Below the pieces are notes generated by a model. The model saw only the letters and a list, made by a program, of their open reading frames with translations. It ran no database searches and was not told the DNA's origin. DNA of 64,000 nucleotides. Origin: Cenarchaeum sp. SB0675_bin_21 (GTDB lineage: Archaea > Thermoproteota > Nitrososphaeria > Nitrososphaerales > Nitrosopumilaceae). Position numbers and translations under genes: made by a program. Positions 17,659 through 26,663 of this stretch are shown in pieces (position 1 is the first letter of the stretch; each line of letters starts with the position of its first letter). The stretch lies in the NCBI GenBank assembly GCA_009843815.1, contig VYCS01000011.1, forward strand, positions 1 to 64,000. The letters are read 5' to 3'.

Positions 17659-18649
17659 GGTTGATGTGTCATTGGATAGCGTTAAATACGTCATTAAACC
17701 GTACTGTATGATGGCTCTTGTAAAAAATGGCAGGGCAGTAACACGTCCATACACAAAAAATTTGGGTATGCGGCATGTGTTTGAACATGTCAGGAAGGTA
17801 GCAGAAGTGGCGTACATTATAGCGAATAATACAGGGAGGAATACCTATGGTGTTAACGCATTGATGTATCGTATAATGCGCGGTCCTGACCCCAAAGTAT
17901 ATTCGTCCATAACGCAGACCGCCATACGGGACGGGGTTGCCGCCCATAAAACGTACAATACAAAGACTGCACAGGGCATGAAGGTATCTGAACCTGTATT
18001 CTGTAATCCGGTTGTAAAGTTAAAAAACCAAAATTGGAGGCTGAATCCGATAGCGGGCGGATATATGGCTATTGCAAATGTTGGCTCATCAAAACACCCA
18101 CATATGATAGCAATTCCTATCTCTTCAGATGTGGTACGTAAAATAAGACAAAATGAGTTGGGCAAGTTATGGATTACGCCAACCACATACACCATAACAT
18201 ATCATAATAAAGTGCCCGAGGTTGAAAAACCCCACCCACACGGCAAGTCAGAGATTATCGAGTTGCTTACGGATGTGGGTTGTGTGGGCGGCACATCAAG
18301 GGATGTAATTGGCGTGGATATTAATGAAAAGAACATCACCGTAGGTGATAAAAATACGGTGGTACAGTTTGATCTATCCGATACGATACAGGCCATTGAA
18401 GAGGCAAAGACTGAGGATGCAAACAATACGTATACACGTACACATGATAATATCACATATGCGGCACGTACCGGAAGGCGCATTACACACAAGAAAGAGG
18501 AGGAACGCAGAGAAAAGCAACAAGTCGCACATGGTGGTCACAAGTTACACAGCAAACTCAAACGCAGATACAGGAAACTCAAGAGGGAGGGCAAACACAA
18601 GAGGGCCGCCGAGATAAAGAAGCAGATGCGTATTGAGCATACCACATAA
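17654..18649 (+). pseudogene. tnpB: tnpB-type RuvC nuclease, N-terminal and central part (frameshifted)
   Basis: TnpB proteins are RNA-guided RuvC nucleases of transposons. This 331-codon frame holds the N-terminal recognition region and the first RuvC motif, DVIGVDINEKNITVG (catalytic Asp in GVDI, about residue 217). A long basic region follows (KKEEERREKQQ, HSKLKRRYRKLKREGKHK), typical of the bridge/helical part. The frame stops at TAA 18647-18649, and the rest of the protein continues in the +1 frame from about 18633. The 17-nt overlap has no obvious slippery heptamer, so a simple indel is the likeliest reason. The start is GTG 17654 or ATG 17657. Confidence 0.75.
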
Positions 18650-19217
18650 CCACACAAAGTCAAAAAAGAATGCTAAAAAGCGCAGGGTAGCCAAAGCCAT
18701 GCGCCACCACGAACATGTGCTGAACGTGATAGCACTATGCATTGCACAGTGGGCCGCACAATCCGGGTGTTTGGTTATGTTGGAGGATTTAACCCACATA
18801 TCGTACAATTGGCAGAAGGACGGAAAGTTTGGACGCAGCATGCGTCGCAGATTACATTCTGCCATGATGCGAAAGGCATCGGATTTAATTTATGAAAAGT
18901 CCCGGTTTTTGGGAGTGGAGGCATTACATATGCGTCCACACAACACATCCAAGCTATGTGCTGTATGTAGAACCCCACTAACTGGAACTTATCATAAAAA
19001 AGACTACACCCACTGCCGTACAGTTGGCGTAGATCGTGACGTCAACGCAGTGGAGAACATACGGCGAACAAGCGCCGTATCCCGGTATGGTCGTAAGGTT
19101 TCGGCCAGTCTGGGCGAAGTCCGTCGTGGTGTGGATGTAATCCTCGATCCCACACCACTCATACAGGGTTGCTGGAGCAACTGGGCTGACAGACTATCCC
19201 GCATGGCGGGGGTGTAA
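18633..19217 (+). pseudogene. tnpB: tnpB-type RuvC nuclease, C-terminal part (frameshifted)
   Basis: This frame supplies the rest of the nuclease. The second catalytic acid is in LVMLEDLTHISYN, the zinc ribbon begins LCAVCRTPL, and the third catalytic Asp is in GVDRDVNAVENI. The zinc site looks damaged: after CAVC the expected second CxxC reads HCRTV, so the last Cys is missing. Together with the frameshift this suggests that the copy is decaying. It has no good start of its own and would need frameshifting to be made. The stop TAA (19215-19217) abuts the right inverted repeat. Confidence 0.75.
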
Positions 19218-19241
19218 TCACCCGACTTTGCGGGAGGAACC
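19217..19241 (-). repeat. Right terminal inverted repeat of tnpB element 1
   Basis: The arm is the inverted partner of 17634-17658 (22 of 25 positions). It also contains a small hairpin, CCCG-ACTTTG-CGGG, which may belong to the 3' end of a guide (omega) RNA. An omega RNA is expected at this position for TnpB but cannot be confirmed by eye. Confidence 0.75.
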
Positions 19242-19249
19242 CTAAGTGT
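19242..19249. repeat. 8-bp target site duplication, right copy (CTAAGTGT)
   Basis: Exact direct copy of 17626-17633, directly outside the right end of the element. Confidence 0.75.
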
Positions 19250-19548
19250 TGCGTATCCTACCCACATAGCCCGCTTGCATACGAGTCATATTGATGTGGG
19301 AGTCACTTGAGGGACATATTGTATCATATGGGAATCGGCTCGTTTAAAGACTACTAATGCCATGCCGCATTATGCGCTAACTTCGCATATAGTTCCCAAT
19401 ATTATACATCAAAAATATAGTGGTTGGTCATTTAGGCATTCAAACTTCAGATATCCCATAATAAAACAATATCACTTCAAGTATACAGTTGAGTCAGTAC
19501 AGCCATGTACACTTAGATTTATTTACATCCAATCAGTTACATTCAGAC

Positions 19549-20463
19549 ATGCTTACCATAGTTGGATCCGGCAAGGTTGGAGGCAGTGCCGCTCTTTTCT
19601 CGGCACTAAAGAGGGTGGATAGAGACATACTGCTACTTGATGTAGTTGAAGGTTTGCCTCAGGGTGAGGCAATGGACCTGAACCATGCACTCTCAGAACA
19701 AGGTATTGATGTTAAGGTGCGTGGTTCCAACAGCTACGAGGACATGGCTGGCTCAGATATCATAGTAGTGGTTGCGGGTTCGGGAAGAAAACCAGGCATG
19801 ACAAGAATGGATCTGCTAAAAAAGAACGCAAGCATTGTCACCGATGTAGCCACAAATATCAAAAAATTTGCACCTGACTGCATAGTAGTACCTGTAACAA
19901 ATCCGCTAGACCCAATGACGTATGTGATACAACACGTCACTGGTTTTGAGCGGAGTAGGGTGTTGGGTATGGGAAATATGTTGGATGTGTCCAGATTTCA
20001 GCAATTCATACATGAAACGACAAATTATTCCAGACACGCCATACACGCATTGGTGATTGGTGAACATGGAGAGAAGATGCTTCCACTCGTACGATTTGCT
20101 TCTGTCTCAGGCATACCTTTGATGAGCCTGATAAAATCAGAAGAGGCAAATGATCTGGTGACAGATACACGTGGTGTAGCTGCACGGGTAATTGCTCTGA
20201 AAGGTGCCACAGTACATGCTCCTGGAAATGCCATATCCGTAATAGTAGAGTCCATAATGAGTGATCGTCGTAATGTGCTACCTGTGTCTACACGTCTTGA
20301 TGGAGAGTACGGCCACACTGATGTGGCCATCGGTGTTCCTGCAGTGATTGGTCGTAACGGTATCGAAAGTATTGTAGAATTAGAGTTGAATGAGGATGAA
20401 CGGTTCATCTTTGATGCCGGTGTGACCAATGTAAAGTCTGCCATCTCTGGCTTGTCGCTTTAG
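19549..20463 (+). CDS. mdh: Malate dehydrogenase (LDH-like family)
   Basis: The enzyme oxidises malate to oxaloacetate with NAD(P)+. The start [16 protein letters not shown] carries the nucleotide-binding GxGxxG. The proton-relay motif appears as [12 protein letters not shown] (His near residue 170), and substrate arginines lie in [27 protein letters not shown] block is typical of the LDH-like malate dehydrogenases of archaea. I start at ATG 19549 because the upstream 20 codons lie outside the fold. larB follows after 13 nt on the same strand, so the two are likely cotranscribed. Confidence 0.92.
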   Translation: MLTIVGSGKVGGSAALFSALKRVDRDILLLDVVEGLPQGEAMDLNHALSEQGIDVKVRGSNSYEDMAGSDIIVVVAGSGRKPGMTRMDLLKKNASIVTDVATNIKKFAPDCIVVPVTNPLDPMTYVIQHVTGFERSRVLGMGNMLDVSRFQQFIHETTNYSRHAIHALVIGEHGEKMLPLVRFASVSGIPLMSLIKSEEANDLVTDTRGVAARVIALKGATVHAPGNAISVIVESIMSDRRNVLPVSTRLDGEYGHTDVAIGVPAVIGRNGIESIVELELNEDERFIFDAGVTNVKSAISGLSL

Positions 20464-20476
20464 GATTGATAACTCC

Positions 20477-21268
20477 TTGGAACTAGATGAGATTTTAAGA
20501 TCTTTGGAACTACACAAGATAGACTCTGCGCAAGCCCGAAAGATGTTATCATTACATTCAATAGAAAAGTTGGAGAATTCGGTTCGTCTAGATATCGGTA
20601 GGGCGCATCGCCGTGGAGTTCCCGAAGTAATACTTGCAGAGTCAAAACAACTCTCCGACATTAAATTGATCATAGAACGGCATACAAGAGATTCACTGAT
20701 GATCTCTCGAATAAAATCTGATGTTTTAGATGATATTGTCTCATATGCAGAGTCTCTTGGATACAGTATAGATGCAGGTCAGAACTGTAGTAGTATACTG
20801 TTGTGGCGCAAGCCTCTAACCCCTACCGGGGGCCTAGTTGGGATTTTGACCGCCGGGACATCGGATATACCCATAGCTGAAGAGGCCCGTCTAATATGCA
20901 AAGCAATGTTATGTGATACCGTATGCGAGTATGATGTGGGTGTGGCTGGCCTCCACAGGATATTCCCCGTACTAAAAGAGATGATAAAAGATGAAGTTGA
21001 TTGTATAGTGGTGGCTGCTGGTATGGAGGGTACTCTATCCACACTGGTCGCTTCACTTGTGGACATACCAGTCATAGGAGTGCCTGTATCTGTAGGGTAT
21101 GGGTATGGAGCTGGTGGTACAGCTGCCTTGTCATCAATGCTACAGAGTTGCGCATTGGGATTGACAGTAGTAAATATAGACGGGGGCGTAGCTGCCGGTG
21201 CTGCAGCCGCTAAAATTGCCAAGCATCATTACAAAAGGACAACAAAGCATAAAACAAAAGATATCTAA
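20477..21268 (+). CDS. larB: Pyridinium-3,5-biscarboxylic acid mononucleotide synthase
   Basis: LarB carboxylates and hydrolyses nicotinic acid adenine dinucleotide, the first step of the nickel-pincer nucleotide pathway. The N-terminal ~120 residues are a helical cap (FDxxR-like LDIGRAHRRGVPEVILAESK). The C-terminal half resembles PurE/AIR carboxylase: VGILTAGTSDIPIAEEA, DVGVAGLHR, VAAGMEGTLSTLVASLVDIPVIGVPVSVGYG, then NIDGGVAAGAAAA. It begins at TTG 20477, the only usable start after the mdh stop. With larC and larE at 15510-17493 all three cofactor genes are present in the window, but no larA-type client racemase is. Confidence 0.92.
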   Translation: MELDEILRSLELHKIDSAQARKMLSLHSIEKLENSVRLDIGRAHRRGVPEVILAESKQLSDIKLIIERHTRDSLMISRIKSDVLDDIVSYAESLGYSIDAGQNCSSILLWRKPLTPTGGLVGILTAGTSDIPIAEEARLICKAMLCDTVCEYDVGVAGLHRIFPVLKEMIKDEVDCIVVAAGMEGTLSTLVASLVDIPVIGVPVSVGYGYGAGGTAALSSMLQSCALGLTVVNIDGGVAAGAAAAKIAKHHYKRTTKHKTKDI

Positions 21269-21407
21269 ACATTCGCAATCTTGCTTGTTAGAATATCACT
21301 GGGCATTTGTATATTGTTTCTGTTTGGATTATACGCATATGAAAATTCACATAATGATTTGAAATTACTTCACGAGTGAGATAGATTGACGGTCCATTGG
21401 AATATGG

Positions 21408-21602
21408 ATGAGATGTTTTTTGGTAGCCGTATTTGCTTTAGGATTGTCGATGCTTGCGCAAGGCACAGCTTCACAGGATTTGGCCAATGTTCTATCTAGA
21501 ATCCATCAGACAGATTCCAATGTGAAATATCTACGCTTTGATGAGTTTAGGGACGTAATGCTTAATGGTTATGTTGTGTGGCATGCTGCTGATGTATCAT
21601 AA
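21408..21602 (+). CDS. Small predicted secreted protein (64 aa)
   Basis: The frame starts with ATG and has a plausible signal peptide (FLVAVFALGLSMLAQGTAS) followed by about 42 polar residues (SQDLANVLSRIHQTDSNV). I recognise no domain. It could be a real small secreted protein or the truncated start of a larger one. It stands alone between larB and a convergent gene, with AT-rich DNA upstream that could be a promoter. Confidence 0.4.
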   Translation: MRCFLVAVFALGLSMLAQGTASQDLANVLSRIHQTDSNVKYLRFDEFRDVMLNGYVVWHAADVS

Positions 21603-21709
21603 CATTCTGTAAGTCATGTATACGTTGACTAAATGCGTACCTTGCGCAAAGGCAGGACTAGATTCATTCATGTTGGGCAAATTCCCACTCACGTATCCTT
21701 TATTGTATT

Positions 21710-22702
21710 TCAAATGGTTTTAGTGGTTTTGGGAGTGCGTATTAGCCTATATGCTTTAACGCCAAACAAGGTCGGTGCCAGTACATACATGATTACATTG
21801 AGCGCTATTACCCCGATTCCAAAGGCAAGCACTGATACTTCAGAGCCTTCTTCAGCTAAACTCATGATGGATAATGATGCTAGCATGGGCGTGATTGCCA
21901 GACTTACAAGTTCACGAAATGCGGGATACTCTCTTTCCAAGTCGGCTATCGGGGGAGATATTGTATAGTACAGTTGGTTAAAGCCAGTCATAAATGAGTC
22001 TCCTGATGAAGTACTCAGTAATGTGTTGTCACGAATCTCCCGTAAGTATTGGACTTGGGGAGCCAATTCAGTACCAAATGCTGCTGTGGCAATCAGACAT
22101 GACCCGCCACTGGGAGTTGTAGGTATTACTTCACATTTACCATCAACCAGTTGCGTCCCCTCTCCACAAACTATAGGTTCGGGTTCTGGTTCGGGCTCTG
22201 GAGGAGGGGGAGGTGGCGGCACTACCACAGGTTCGGGTTCTGGTTCAGGCGGTATTATTTCACACGTATCTCCAACTAGCATGGTGCCTTCACCACAGTT
22301 TGGAAGTACGGGTTCTGGTTCAGGTTCAACACGTACGTATGATATTGTAGTTTCAACATCATTTGCGTTATATGTCAGTAATATGGTATAATCTCCACTA
22401 TTTGACCAGAGTGGGCCTCCAGCAGTTATATCCAGTCTAAAGTCACCACTGTTTACATCCACTACAGTCTGACTAAATCCAACCCGATTTCCTGTGGGAC
22501 TAATAATTTGTGCAACAACTGCACCTAGCAGTTCTGAGTCGACATCCTTTATTGTACCAGATATTGTAATAGTGTCGCCTTCTTCATATGTTTCGGCATT
22601 AACAGAGAATGTGATTGGGGGAATGTTGTGATTATCAGCAAATGCCAAACTACTAGCGCCCGTTAAAATCATAATTGCCAATAGTCCAGCCTGTGTTTTC
22701 AT
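21710..22702 (-). CDS. Secreted protein with Ig-like domain, Pro/Glu repeats and CFI-box C-terminal domain
   Basis: The signal peptide ends near LAFADN. An Ig-like domain follows (ITFSVNAETYEEGDTITISG), related to the surface proteins at 11329-14381. Two Cys-containing EGF-like snippets (CGEGTMLVGDTCEI and CGEGTQLVDGKCEV) alternate with Pro-Glu linkers (EPEPEPV, PPPPPPPEPEPEP), giving an extended stalk. The C-terminal part starts GGSCLIATAAFGTELAPQVQ, the CFI-box domain found in archaeal secreted proteins, and ends in two membrane helices. The protein is therefore probably anchored at the membrane with a stalk outside. The linker DNA is low-complexity and prone to length change. Confidence 0.75.
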   Translation of the reverse strand: MKTQAGLLAIMILTGASSLAFADNHNIPPITFSVNAETYEEGDTITISGTIKDVDSELLGAVVAQIISPTGNRVGFSQTVVDVNSGDFRLDITAGGPLWSNSGDYTILLTYNANDVETTISYVRVEPEPEPVLPNCGEGTMLVGDTCEIIPPEPEPEPVVVPPPPPPPEPEPEPEPIVCGEGTQLVDGKCEVIPTTPSGGSCLIATAAFGTELAPQVQYLREIRDNTLLSTSSGDSFMTGFNQLYYTISPPIADLEREYPAFRELVSLAITPMLASLSIMSLAEEGSEVSVLAFGIGVIALNVIMYVLAPTLFGVKAYRLIRTPKTTKTI

Positions 22703-22841
22703 ATGTTGCGTTTATATGGTTCAGGTATAAATGTATTTTTGACAGGACGGCTGTATTCCACGGATATACATCATGCTCTAAAGATAGCGAATATGAAATA
22801 GTATTTATGAATAAAAAACAAATAAAAATTAGATTTATGGT

Positions 22842-25187
22842 TTATTGAAACGGAACTACGCTCTCGTCGTTTATGTGTATTACGTCTTCCACGAACCAAT
22901 CGTCGGCATTAAGACGCCATGTACCATATATGGCCAAGGCAAGATCGCCTGCTTCGTTCAGTTCTGTAGAGCTAAGGGCACCACTAGCATAGGATTCTGC
23001 TAGACGTGGCAATATTGCTGCAATGTCTGCTGGATCAGTACTACCTGTCCTCTCTATTGCTAGTCCGGCTAACCATACTGCATCATATGCGTTGTATGCG
23101 AATGCATTAGGCACACCGCCAAACGGTACTGACAGAGCATCTGTAACACCTTGGGCTCTGGGACCATCACCCAAAGGTACTTGAATTGCGCTGAACTCGA
23201 CCTCAATGGCAAAGTCGCTGGCTATTCTATCTCTTGCTATGAATGGGTTCTGTGCTAATGTCTCAGAACCATACCATTTGACCTCCTTTAGTACGGGATA
23301 TCTGTCTGCTGTCTGTAGTATGGATACAATCTCATCAAATGCAACCACCACTATTGCTACCTTGTCTGCGCCGTGACTATCTACATATCCTTGGACTGTA
23401 CTGGCCAGGGCATCTATGGATACGGAGAACTCTCTTACATCGGGATTGTACCGTATACCTTCATCATACATGCCGCCGCGCTCTTCAAATTCACTCATTG
23501 CAGCATTCCTCAAACTATCACCGTACGAGTCTCCAATCCACAGGGGAACAGCAACTTCTATACCTTCGTGAGCGAGTAGTATGCCGAATGCCTTTCCTTG
23601 ATTGGCATCATCAGCCACAACTCGGAAGACACGATCATCTGCCACTGCCAGCTCAGTAGATGTGGAACAACACGATAATAATATCATATTGTTGTCGTTT
23701 GCGTAGTTCATGACGCTTTTGACGCGTGAGCTGCCCGCAGGGCCGAAGAGAATGTCAGCTCCACGTGAATGGAGTGTCTGAGCCTTCTCGAGTGCTATGA
23801 CTGGGTTACTGGCGGTATTCTCTTGGAATAATACCATACTCCAGCCTGCATTATTAGCATCTAGGTAGCTGTTGAGGTGCTCTACTGCCAATACTGTGGC
23901 CGCGTTGACCTGCACGCCGACGGAACTGTATCCGCCAGTCAGTGGCAGTAGCGAGCCTGCAAATACAACAGTACCTTCAGGTATTGGAGGTGGTATTGTG
24001 TCGGTATCAGAGTAGTATATGTCACCTTTTACCCACTCACCGTTCTCAACTGTTCGTAGTCCGTAGTTTCCAGTAGCCAGATCTCCTGCTTCATTAAGCG
24101 CAGTAGACCTAAGAGCTCCTGTAGTGTACTCTTCGGCGACTTTGTGTATTACTGCTTTAATGTCGTCTACCTCTGCACTGTCTGCTTCTATGATGCTTAG
24201 GCCAACCAGCCATACAGCGTCATATCCGGTATATGCAAATACGTTTGGCGAATCGCCGAATCTATCAGCTAGTCCTTCTCTTACGTGTTGAGCCCTGTCA
24301 CCAGTATCAACTTCCACTTGGACTGCGGTAAAACTCGCTTCTTCGGCGAATCCAAAGGCTATCCTGTCTTCTTTTAAGGGGGTGGAATCTGCTATGGTCT
24401 CAGAACCAAACCAGTGTACCTGTTTTAGTACTGGGTAGTTGTCTGCAGTCTGTAGTATGGATACTATCTCATCAAATGCAACTATTGGTATGCCTACTTT
24501 GTCTGCACCATGTTCATCTGCATGCTTTTGGACAATGTCAGCTAGTGTTCCCACAGTTACGGAAAACTCTACAGCGTCTGGATTGTACCTTACGCCATCA
24601 TCAACTGTGCCTCCACGAGACTCAAAGTCATCAGTAATTTCACCTATCAATCCGTCTCCGTATGTATCGCCAATCCAAACTGGAACTGCGACTTCAACAC
24701 CTGCTGCCTCTAAGAGCTTGCCTATTGCCTTACCTTGATTTGTGTCATCTGCAACTATACGGTATACTGAGTCGTTTGGTATGGCTAGTGTTGGTGCTGT
24801 ACTACAACAAGACAGTACCAGCATATTGTTTTCATCTGTGTAGCCAATCACACCGTTTACGCGTCCTGATCCGGCTGGGCCGAATATAATATCAACACCC
24901 TTGGATTTAAGCGTAGTAACTCTATCAAGTGCAGCTGGAACGGTGCTTTCTGAATTTTCACTAGAAAGTACGAACTGCCAACCGGCATCCATCTCTTCTA
25001 GATATGCGTTAAAGTCTGCAACCGCCAACTGTGTTGCGGCATCAACCTGAACCCCTACAGAACTGTACCCACCAGTCAACGGCAGGACTGATCCCACCAT
25101 CACCTCTTCGGGTATATCTGCATAAGCTGTTCCTGCTATGGTCATTGTTATGGCAATCATTGCGATTGCCAAAGTTGTTTTAATCAT
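22842..25187 (-). CDS. Tandem-duplicated branched-chain-type substrate-binding protein
   Basis: A signal peptide (ending TAYADI) leads into two consecutive LivK/urea-type binding domains of about 375 residues each. Both start alike (VLPLTGGYSSVGVQVDAAT and LLPLTGGYSSVGVQVNAAT) and share GVDIIFGPAGSGRV/GADILFGPAGSSRV, LSCCST, a VEVAVPVWIGDTYGDGL/IEVAVPLWIGDSYGDSL strand, and an identical VAFDEIVSILQTAD. This is an internal gene duplication within one polypeptide. No permease or ATPase is nearby, so it may be a receptor or storage-type binder rather than part of a full importer. A TATA-like AT-rich tract lies about 30 nt upstream of the ATG. Confidence 0.85.
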   Translation of the reverse strand: MIKTTLAIAMIAITMTIAGTAYADIPEEVMVGSVLPLTGGYSSVGVQVDAATQLAVADFNAYLEEMDAGWQFVLSSENSESTVPAALDRVTTLKSKGVDIIFGPAGSGRVNGVIGYTDENNMLVLSCCSTAPTLAIPNDSVYRIVADDTNQGKAIGKLLEAAGVEVAVPVWIGDTYGDGLIGEITDDFESRGGTVDDGVRYNPDAVEFSVTVGTLADIVQKHADEHGADKVGIPIVAFDEIVSILQTADNYPVLKQVHWFGSETIADSTPLKEDRIAFGFAEEASFTAVQVEVDTGDRAQHVREGLADRFGDSPNVFAYTGYDAVWLVGLSIIEADSAEVDDIKAVIHKVAEEYTTGALRSTALNEAGDLATGNYGLRTVENGEWVKGDIYYSDTDTIPPPIPEGTVVFAGSLLPLTGGYSSVGVQVNAATVLAVEHLNSYLDANNAGWSMVLFQENTASNPVIALEKAQTLHSRGADILFGPAGSSRVKSVMNYANDNNMILLSCCSTSTELAVADDRVFRVVADDANQGKAFGILLAHEGIEVAVPLWIGDSYGDSLRNAAMSEFEERGGMYDEGIRYNPDVREFSVSIDALASTVQGYVDSHGADKVAIVVVAFDEIVSILQTADRYPVLKEVKWYGSETLAQNPFIARDRIASDFAIEVEFSAIQVPLGDGPRAQGVTDALSVPFGGVPNAFAYNAYDAVWLAGLAIERTGSTDPADIAAILPRLAESYASGALSSTELNEAGDLALAIYGTWRLNADDWFVEDVIHINDESVVPFQ

Positions 25188-25250
25188 TTAATATTCATTT
25201 TTTAAGGTTATACTTAAATATAGCAGACAAATGTTTTTGAATTCCGAGAA

Positions 25251-25288
25251 TTTCATAATTCGCATGCCTTTTTACTGCGAGTCGGCAT
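25251..25288 (+). repeat. Half copy of the MITE-like element end
   Basis: TTTCATAATTCGCATG is identical to the reverse complement of the right end of the 53898-54016 element, and the similarity continues with several substitutions through CTTT..ACTGCG..TCGGCAT. In both places the same frame is open and starts FIIRM(P/S)F, so the ends may derive from a coding element. I found no matching opposite end nearby, so this is a one-sided remnant. Confidence 0.5.
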
Positions 25289-25667
25289 TGCGGACCCCTA
25301 CGGACAGTCAGATTGATAAGCATGTGGCGCGCTATATGAATCTAAAGATCATATCCAAACAAAAGGACCAGACGGTTAATCCCGCCCCGTATGGCAAGCC
25401 CAAGCGGTCTTGGCGTACAGTGGTATGTTATGTATGTCGATGGATCATCGACTGCACTGCATGATAGCCGTATCGCTTGGAGCGTTTTACCATGCGCAAC
25501 ACCATAGATACATGGTAGTTTAACATGTAGTATATTTGATTTTATTGTAGAGTGATCTTTTACTGGGCAACTACGCCATACTCTGTTTTTACTCTCGTAC
25601 TGTCACACAACAGTATTCTTTGCTTTGCCGTTGGTGCATATGGATACAATAAATCGATAAAAGTCGC

Positions 25668-25841
25668 CTATATTCCACTTTGTATGATCTTGTCAGAGAA
25701 CTGTAGATTCAGCCCTTTGAGCATAGTCAGACATATCTTTGAGTACCCACTCCCGGTTATGTTTTGCAGTTGCCTGGCTGTTTTCTTGTTAGGTTTTTTC
25801 TCTCCTGGCCCATCTTTTTTGTTATGTATGGGTTGGTCAGA
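25668..25841 (-). pseudogene. Remnant of a small basic protein gene
   Basis: A stop-free reverse-strand stretch of about 57 codons encodes DGPGEKKPNKKTARQLQ followed by NITGSGYSKICL and a short hydrophobic end. The 'KK.AR.LQ..TG..Y..CL' pattern is one I associate with small basic helix-turn-helix-like proteins, but I cannot name the family. There is no start codon: an in-frame TGA precedes it at 25842-25844. It is either the end of a degraded gene or chance. Confidence 0.3.
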
Positions 25842-26119
25842 TCATCACATTCAATACGTTGTGGGAAATTACCGGCAAGCATTGTAGCAAACATCTTGAA
25901 AACGATCAACATTATCAAATACACAGACATTCCACACTGTGGCTATATACGGATTTTAGAATGATGCTATGTCTGTTGTTGTGTTTCCGCATGCTATACG
26001 ATATGACCGCCAAAGTCAAAGCTTACCAACTAGATTAGTAATTTTCTTCACAAATGGTTCTAGATCGTGTCTGAGAGGCTTTCATACCTAGTCACAGCAC
26101 ATTTCCATCTTTCGATATG

Positions 26120-26509
26120 TTATTTATTTTTAGACTCATACTCTGCCTGTATTTCGTTTATTTTTTGCATTATTTGATCAATATCTGAAGGTTTTGACAG
26201 TATAGAATGGATTTCTTTGTTCATGAGTTTTTCCTCCATATCGGATGTGCTAAGATATAATGATGCAGTAAATAGTACTATTGGCTGTCGAGTACATAAT
26301 CCTTCTTCATCTAAGGCATTTAAAACGTCAAGTCCAGAAAAGTTGGGCATGGTCAAATCCAATAACACAAGATCATATATCTCTCCCTTTATCATCTCCA
26401 AACCCTCCAACCCGCTGGGAGTAGAATTAAATTCATGACCCATCGCGTTAATAGTCATCTCTAACAACATTCGTATGTCTGTATTATCATCTATGATGAG
26501 TATCTTCAT
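26120..26509 (-). CDS. CheY-like response regulator receiver protein
   Basis: A stand-alone receiver domain of 129 residues. The acidic pair is IIDDN at the N-terminus, the phosphoacceptor Asp is residue 51 in LVLLDLTMP, the conserved Thr lies in VLFTAS, and the Lys in ILSKPSD. It has no output domain, so it must signal through protein contacts. It is paralogous to the receiver at 29028-29399 (same length, same Asp51, same KILIIDDN/KILAVDDN start), and ends a reverse-strand gene group that begins with a histidine kinase. Confidence 0.9.
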   Translation of the reverse strand: MKILIIDDNTDIRMLLEMTINAMGHEFNSTPSGLEGLEMIKGEIYDLVLLDLTMPNFSGLDVLNALDEEGLCTRQPIVLFTASLYLSTSDMEEKLMNKEIHSILSKPSDIDQIMQKINEIQAEYESKNK

Positions 26510-26663
26510 ATCTAAATATGGATAGCGTAGTTAACATAATAAACGATTTGCCTTTTATGTCTGTTGAGTGTCTGAACACCAGTCATCTTAACCACGTGAT
26601 ATGCCTTGTGTGACTCTTGTGCTTTATCATTCTCAAATATAATTATGTGGCATCAGTACCAAT

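Larger units (their letters stand above)
17634..19241 (+). mobile_element. tnpB element 1 with terminal inverted repeats and 8-bp target duplication
   Basis: The element is 1608 bp. Its left end (17634-17658) starts GATTCCTCCCACAAAG, and the reverse complement of its right end (19217-19241) starts GGTTCCTCCCGCAAAG; over 25 bp they differ at three positions. It is flanked by the exact 8-bp direct repeat CTAAGTGT. Inside is only a frameshifted tnpB-type gene: the left repeat covers the start codon and the right repeat begins at the last base of the stop codon. No transposase of any other type is present. IS200/IS605 elements lack inverted terminal repeats and do not duplicate their target, so this architecture points to a DDE-like insertion, probably driven in trans. 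Confidence 0.8.
25188..26119. other. Long gene-poor region with element remnants
   Basis: More than 900 bp hold no intact gene. The left end should contain the promoter of the tandem binding-protein gene. The 25251-25288 segment is related to the MITE-like element at 53898-54016 and is the start of a 77-codon frame (25231-25464). On the reverse strand 25668-25841 is an open stretch with a recognisable small-protein pattern. The rest appears non-coding. Confidence 0.45.

Noticed and set aside
18600-18660. Programmed frameshift in tnpB element 1
   Set aside because: The 17-nt overlap has no convincing slippery sequence, and the zinc ribbon downstream is also damaged, so a decaying copy is simpler.
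22170-22260. Tandem repeat in DNA (GGTTCGGGTTCTGG-like units)
   Set aside because: It is the coding sequence of the Pro/Glu stalk in the CFI-box protein, not an independent repeat element.
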